Part shown: piece after piece, positions 6,628 to 8,722 of the stretch | How the letters are laid out: each line of letters begins with the position of its first letter | Numbering within the stretch: the stretch's first letter is position 1 | Assembly: GCA_023457535.1 (NCBI GenBank) | Contig: JAEWLN010000106.1 | Location: 1-8,722, forward strand | Reading direction: 5' to 3' | DNA: 8,722 bases | Origin: Bacteroidota bacterium | GTDB taxonomy: Bacteria; Bacteroidota; Bacteroidia; Flavobacteriales; Flavobacteriaceae | The notes under the pieces: model-generated | Seen by the model: the letters and a program-made list of their open reading frames with translations, nothing else | Databases searched by the model: none | What the model was told of the DNA's origin: nothing | Made by a program: the position numbers and the translations under genes

Positions 6628-6661
6628 TTTGCGTCATAACTTTCAGCGATTTGTATTTTTG
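6628..6661 (+). promoter_or_regulatory. Candidate promoter for the MoxR-DUF58 operon
   Basis: TTTG at 6628-6631 and TATTTTTG at 6654-6661 match the Bacteroidota -33 (TTTG) and -7 (TAnnTTTG) elements exactly, with 22 bases between them, inside the spacing reported for Flavobacterium. The site comes right after the terminator at 6587-6616, as expected for the start of a new transcription unit. Transcription would begin near 6668 and give a leader of about 135 bases. A weaker second candidate is TCAATTTG at 6764-6771, nearer the MoxR start and with one mismatch. Confidence 0.5.
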
Positions 6662-6803
6662 GCGGTCTTAAAGTATTAAAAACGAAATCACAAATCATCC
6701 TTAAAACCAAAGGCTTCAGCGATATTTTAACCTATTTTTAACATCCGATTTTTAAAAAAAAAGTCAATTTGCACCGTCAAAATAACCAGCAAACAAAACC
6801 GCA

Positions 6804-7808
6804 ATGGAAGAAAATACGGCCACTCTGGACATCAGGGCGATAAACGAAAAAATTGAAAGGGAGAGCGCGTTCATCGAATTGCTCAACATGGAAATGAATA
6901 AAGTGATCGTCGGACAAAAGCACATGGTCGAACGGTTGCTGATCGGACTCCTCGGACAAGGGCATATTTTGCTCGAAGGTGTTCCCGGGTTGGCCAAAAC
7001 CCTGGCGATCAACACGCTCTCTCAAGCCGTCCACGGAACGTTTTCGCGCATTCAGTTTACGCCCGATTTGTTGCCTGCGGACGTCGTCGGAACGATGATC
7101 TACAACATCAAGCAAAACGAATTTTCGATCAAAAAAGGCCCGATCTTCGCCAATTTCGTCCTCGCCGACGAGATCAACCGCGCCCCGGCCAAAGTACAAT
7201 CGGCGCTTTTGGAGGCGATGCAGGAAAAGCAGGTCACCATTGGCGATACGACTTTTAAACTCGACAAGCCATTTCTCGTGCTCGCTACGCAAAACCCGAT
7301 CGAACAGGAAGGAACCTATCCGCTTCCGGAAGCGCAGGTCGACCGTTTCATGCTCAAGACCGTGATCGATTATCCAAAACAGGAAGAAGAGCGACTGGTC
7401 ATCCGCCAAAACCTCAAAGGCGCGTTTGACAAGGTAAATGCGGTGATTTCGGTCGAGCAGATCGTCGCCGCACAGGCCGCCGTCCGGGAGGTTTACATGG
7501 ACGAAAAAATCGAAAAATACATACTCGATATCATTTTTGCCACGCGTTATCCCGAGAAATACAAGCTCGAACACTTAAAACCGCTGATCGGGTTCGGGGC
7601 GTCGCCGCGCGGTTCGATTAACCTGGCCACGGCCGCCAAATGCTACGCGTTCATCAAGCGCCGCGGTTATGTGATCCCCGAAGATGTGCGCGCCGTGGTG
7701 CACGATGTGTTGCGCCACCGTATCGGCGTGACGTATGAAGCCGAGGCAGAAAACATCACCTCGGTAGACATCATCAATAAGATCGTCAACGAAGTCGAAG
7801 TCCCGTAA
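6804..7808 (+). CDS. MoxR-family AAA+ ATPase
   Basis: This 334-residue cytoplasmic ATPase belongs to the MoxR family of AAA+ proteins, which act as chaperone-like remodelling machines with VWA-domain partners. Visible parts are 'VIVGQ' (34-38) at the start of the AAA core, Walker A GVPGLAKT (59-66), the MoxR-typical 'FTPDLLPADVVG' (85-96), Walker B with VLADEINR (119-126), sensor 1 in ATQNP (161-165), 'YPLPEAQVDRF' (172-182) with the arginine-finger region, and sensor 2 in GASPRG (265-270). The length is normal and no key residue is missing. The DUF58 gene follows after 84 bases. In Bacteroidota this pair usually opens the bat operon (BatA-BatD, VWA and TPR proteins), linked to aerotolerance and stress survival in Bacteroides; the later genes would lie beyond the window. 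Expression probably comes from the promoter at 6628-6661. Confidence 0.95.
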   Translation: MEENTATLDIRAINEKIERESAFIELLNMEMNKVIVGQKHMVERLLIGLLGQGHILLEGVPGLAKTLAINTLSQAVHGTFSRIQFTPDLLPADVVGTMIYNIKQNEFSIKKGPIFANFVLADEINRAPAKVQSALLEAMQEKQVTIGDTTFKLDKPFLVLATQNPIEQEGTYPLPEAQVDRFMLKTVIDYPKQEEERLVIRQNLKGAFDKVNAVISVEQIVAAQAAVREVYMDEKIEKYILDIIFATRYPEKYKLEHLKPLIGFGASPRGSINLATAAKCYAFIKRRGYVIPEDVRAVVHDVLRHRIGVTYEAEAENITSVDIINKIVNEVEVP

Positions 7809-7818
7809 TTTTTGTTTA

Positions 7819-7892
7819 AAAGTTTAATGTTTCAAGTCCAAACTTATCACGTTGCGCCAGAAACCTTAAACCTTGAACTTTAAACATTAAAA
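7819..7892. repeat. Inverted heptad repeat arrays between MoxR and DUF58
   Basis: The right arm (7861-7888) is a run of four 7-base units: AAACCTT, AAACCTT, GAACTTT, AAACATT, followed by AAAA up to the DUF58 ATG. The left arm (7819-7839) holds the same kind of unit inverted: AAAGTTT, AATGTTT, CAAGTCC. TTTAATGTTT (7823-7832) is a perfect 10-base inverted match to AAACATTAAA (7882-7891), with about 20 non-heptad bases (7840-7860) between the arms. In RNA this could form a long AT-rich stem reaching the DUF58 start. Similar heptad-type sequences occur, from memory, in other Flavobacterium intergenic regions. Confidence 0.7.
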
Positions 7893-8722
7893 ATGGATAC
7901 CAAAGAACTTCTCAAAAAAGTACGCAAAATCGAAATCAAAACCCGGAGATTGAGCGATCACATCTTCTCGGGCGAATACCATACATCGTTCAAGGGACGC
8001 GGAATGACATTCAGCGAAGTGCGGCAATACCAGTACGGGGACGACATCCGCGCCATCGACTGGAACGTCACGGCGCGCTATAATGAGCCGTACATCAAGG
8101 TTTTTGAGGAGGAGCGCGAACTGACGATGATGCTGATGATCGACGTGTCGGGATCTGAAAGCTTTGGGACCAAAAACCAGTTCAAAAAAGATATTGTGAC
8201 TGAAATTGCCGCGACCATGGCATTTTCGGCCACGCAAAACAACGACAAGATCGGGTTGATTTTATTTTCCGATGCTATCGAGTTGTATATTCCGCCTAAA
8301 AAGGGGCGGTCACACGTGCTGCGCATCATCCGCGAACTGATTGAATTCGAGCCCAAAAGCCGGAATACCGATATCGCGCAGGCCCTGAAATTTTTATCGG
8401 GCACGCAAAAAAAGAAAGCGATCGTGTTTGTGATCTCCGATTTTATGAACGACGGATACGAACAAACGCTCAAAATCGCGTCGAAAAAGCACGATATCAC
8501 AGGGATTCGCGTATACGATATCCGCGAGGAAAAAATGCCGGATCTTGGAATCGTTGCGATGCTCGATGCCGAAACCGGGCAAACGCAATTGATCAACACC
8601 GGATCCAAATCGGTCCGGCTCCAGTATGAAAAATACCATCAGGAAAAAGTAAAATATTTTAAGGAAACGTTCAGCAAATCAGGTTCGGGCGTGGTCAGCA
8701 CAAGGGTTGACGAGAGTTACGT
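7893..8722 (+). CDS. DUF58 protein, C-terminus cut by window end
   Basis: The first 276 residues are present and the frame is open at the window edge; family members of this type are about 290 residues, so only a short tail is missing. The DUF58 signature lies at residues 35-62 ('GRGMTFSEVRQYQYGDD', then IRAIDWNVTAR). A VWA-like core follows: 'LMIDVSGS' (81-88) with a DxSxS metal-site motif, 'NTDIAQAL' (158-165) and 'VISDFMND' (180-187). No membrane segment is seen, so the protein is probably cytoplasmic or peripheral. DUF58 proteins are encoded next to MoxR ATPases and are thought to be their partners, linking the ATPase to the VWA membrane proteins of the bat cluster. The start follows A-rich bases without a Shine-Dalgarno sequence, normal for Bacteroidota, but these bases lie in the inverted repeat, which could affect translation. 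Confidence 0.93.
   Translation, partial: MDTKELLKKVRKIEIKTRRLSDHIFSGEYHTSFKGRGMTFSEVRQYQYGDDIRAIDWNVTARYNEPYIKVFEEERELTMMLMIDVSGSESFGTKNQFKKDIVTEIAATMAFSATQNNDKIGLILFSDAIELYIPPKKGRSHVLRIIRELIEFEPKSRNTDIAQALKFLSGTQKKKAIVFVISDFMNDGYEQTLKIASKKHDITGIRVYDIREEKMPDLGIVAMLDAETGQTQLINTGSKSVRLQYEKYHQEKVKYFKETFSKSGSGVVSTRVDESY

Noticed and set aside
6777..7574. 265-residue minus-strand open frame
   Set aside because: It lies opposite the MoxR gene, whose motifs are all intact; the antisense frame has no family features.
7861..7892. CRISPR array or VNTR-like repeat
   Set aside because: Units are only 7 bases, without spacers; it is a short heptad array, not a CRISPR.

Overview
The window looks like chromosomal DNA of a member of the Flavobacteriaceae (Bacteroidota), probably Flavobacterium or a close relative with a fairly high GC content for the group. 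The evidence is a type IX secretion (T9SS) sorting domain, a lipoprotein with an acid-rich stretch directly after its lipid-modified cysteine, A-rich start regions without Shine-Dalgarno sequences, a TTTG/TAnnTTTG-type promoter, and a MoxR-DUF58 gene pair of the kind that opens the bat operon. No tRNA, rRNA, insertion sequence or CRISPR array was seen.

Layout: positions 1-316 contain no gene I can support. A tight plus-strand cluster (317-2683) encodes three exported proteins: a parallel beta-helix protein, a protein with two copies of a 'YF-DPGF' module plus a T9SS type A sorting domain, and an unrecognised secreted protein. The cluster ends at a hairpin (2711-2736) that also serves the converging minus-strand block. 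That block runs from 5668 down to 2735: an aldo/keto reductase like E. coli YdhF, a short-chain dehydrogenase like YdfG that appears to start with TTG, and an AlbA_2 (Schlafen-type) putative nucleic-acid-binding protein. The gap before the last gene can fold into a nested hairpin that resembles a Flavobacterium-associated structured RNA.

Plus-strand transcription then resumes. A DUF4382 lipoprotein, probably displayed on the cell surface, sits alone and is closed by a strong terminator. A good promoter candidate follows, then a MoxR AAA+ ATPase and a DUF58 protein that runs off the window end. These last two normally act together, with further VWA and TPR proteins, in a membrane-associated chaperone-like system. 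The 84 bases between them hold inverted 7-base repeat arrays that reach the base before the DUF58 start codon.

Most genes are ordinary members of known families. The most interesting signals are noncoding: the candidate structured RNA at about 3888-3970 and the heptad inverted repeat at 7819-7892. I see no clear new multi-gene system.
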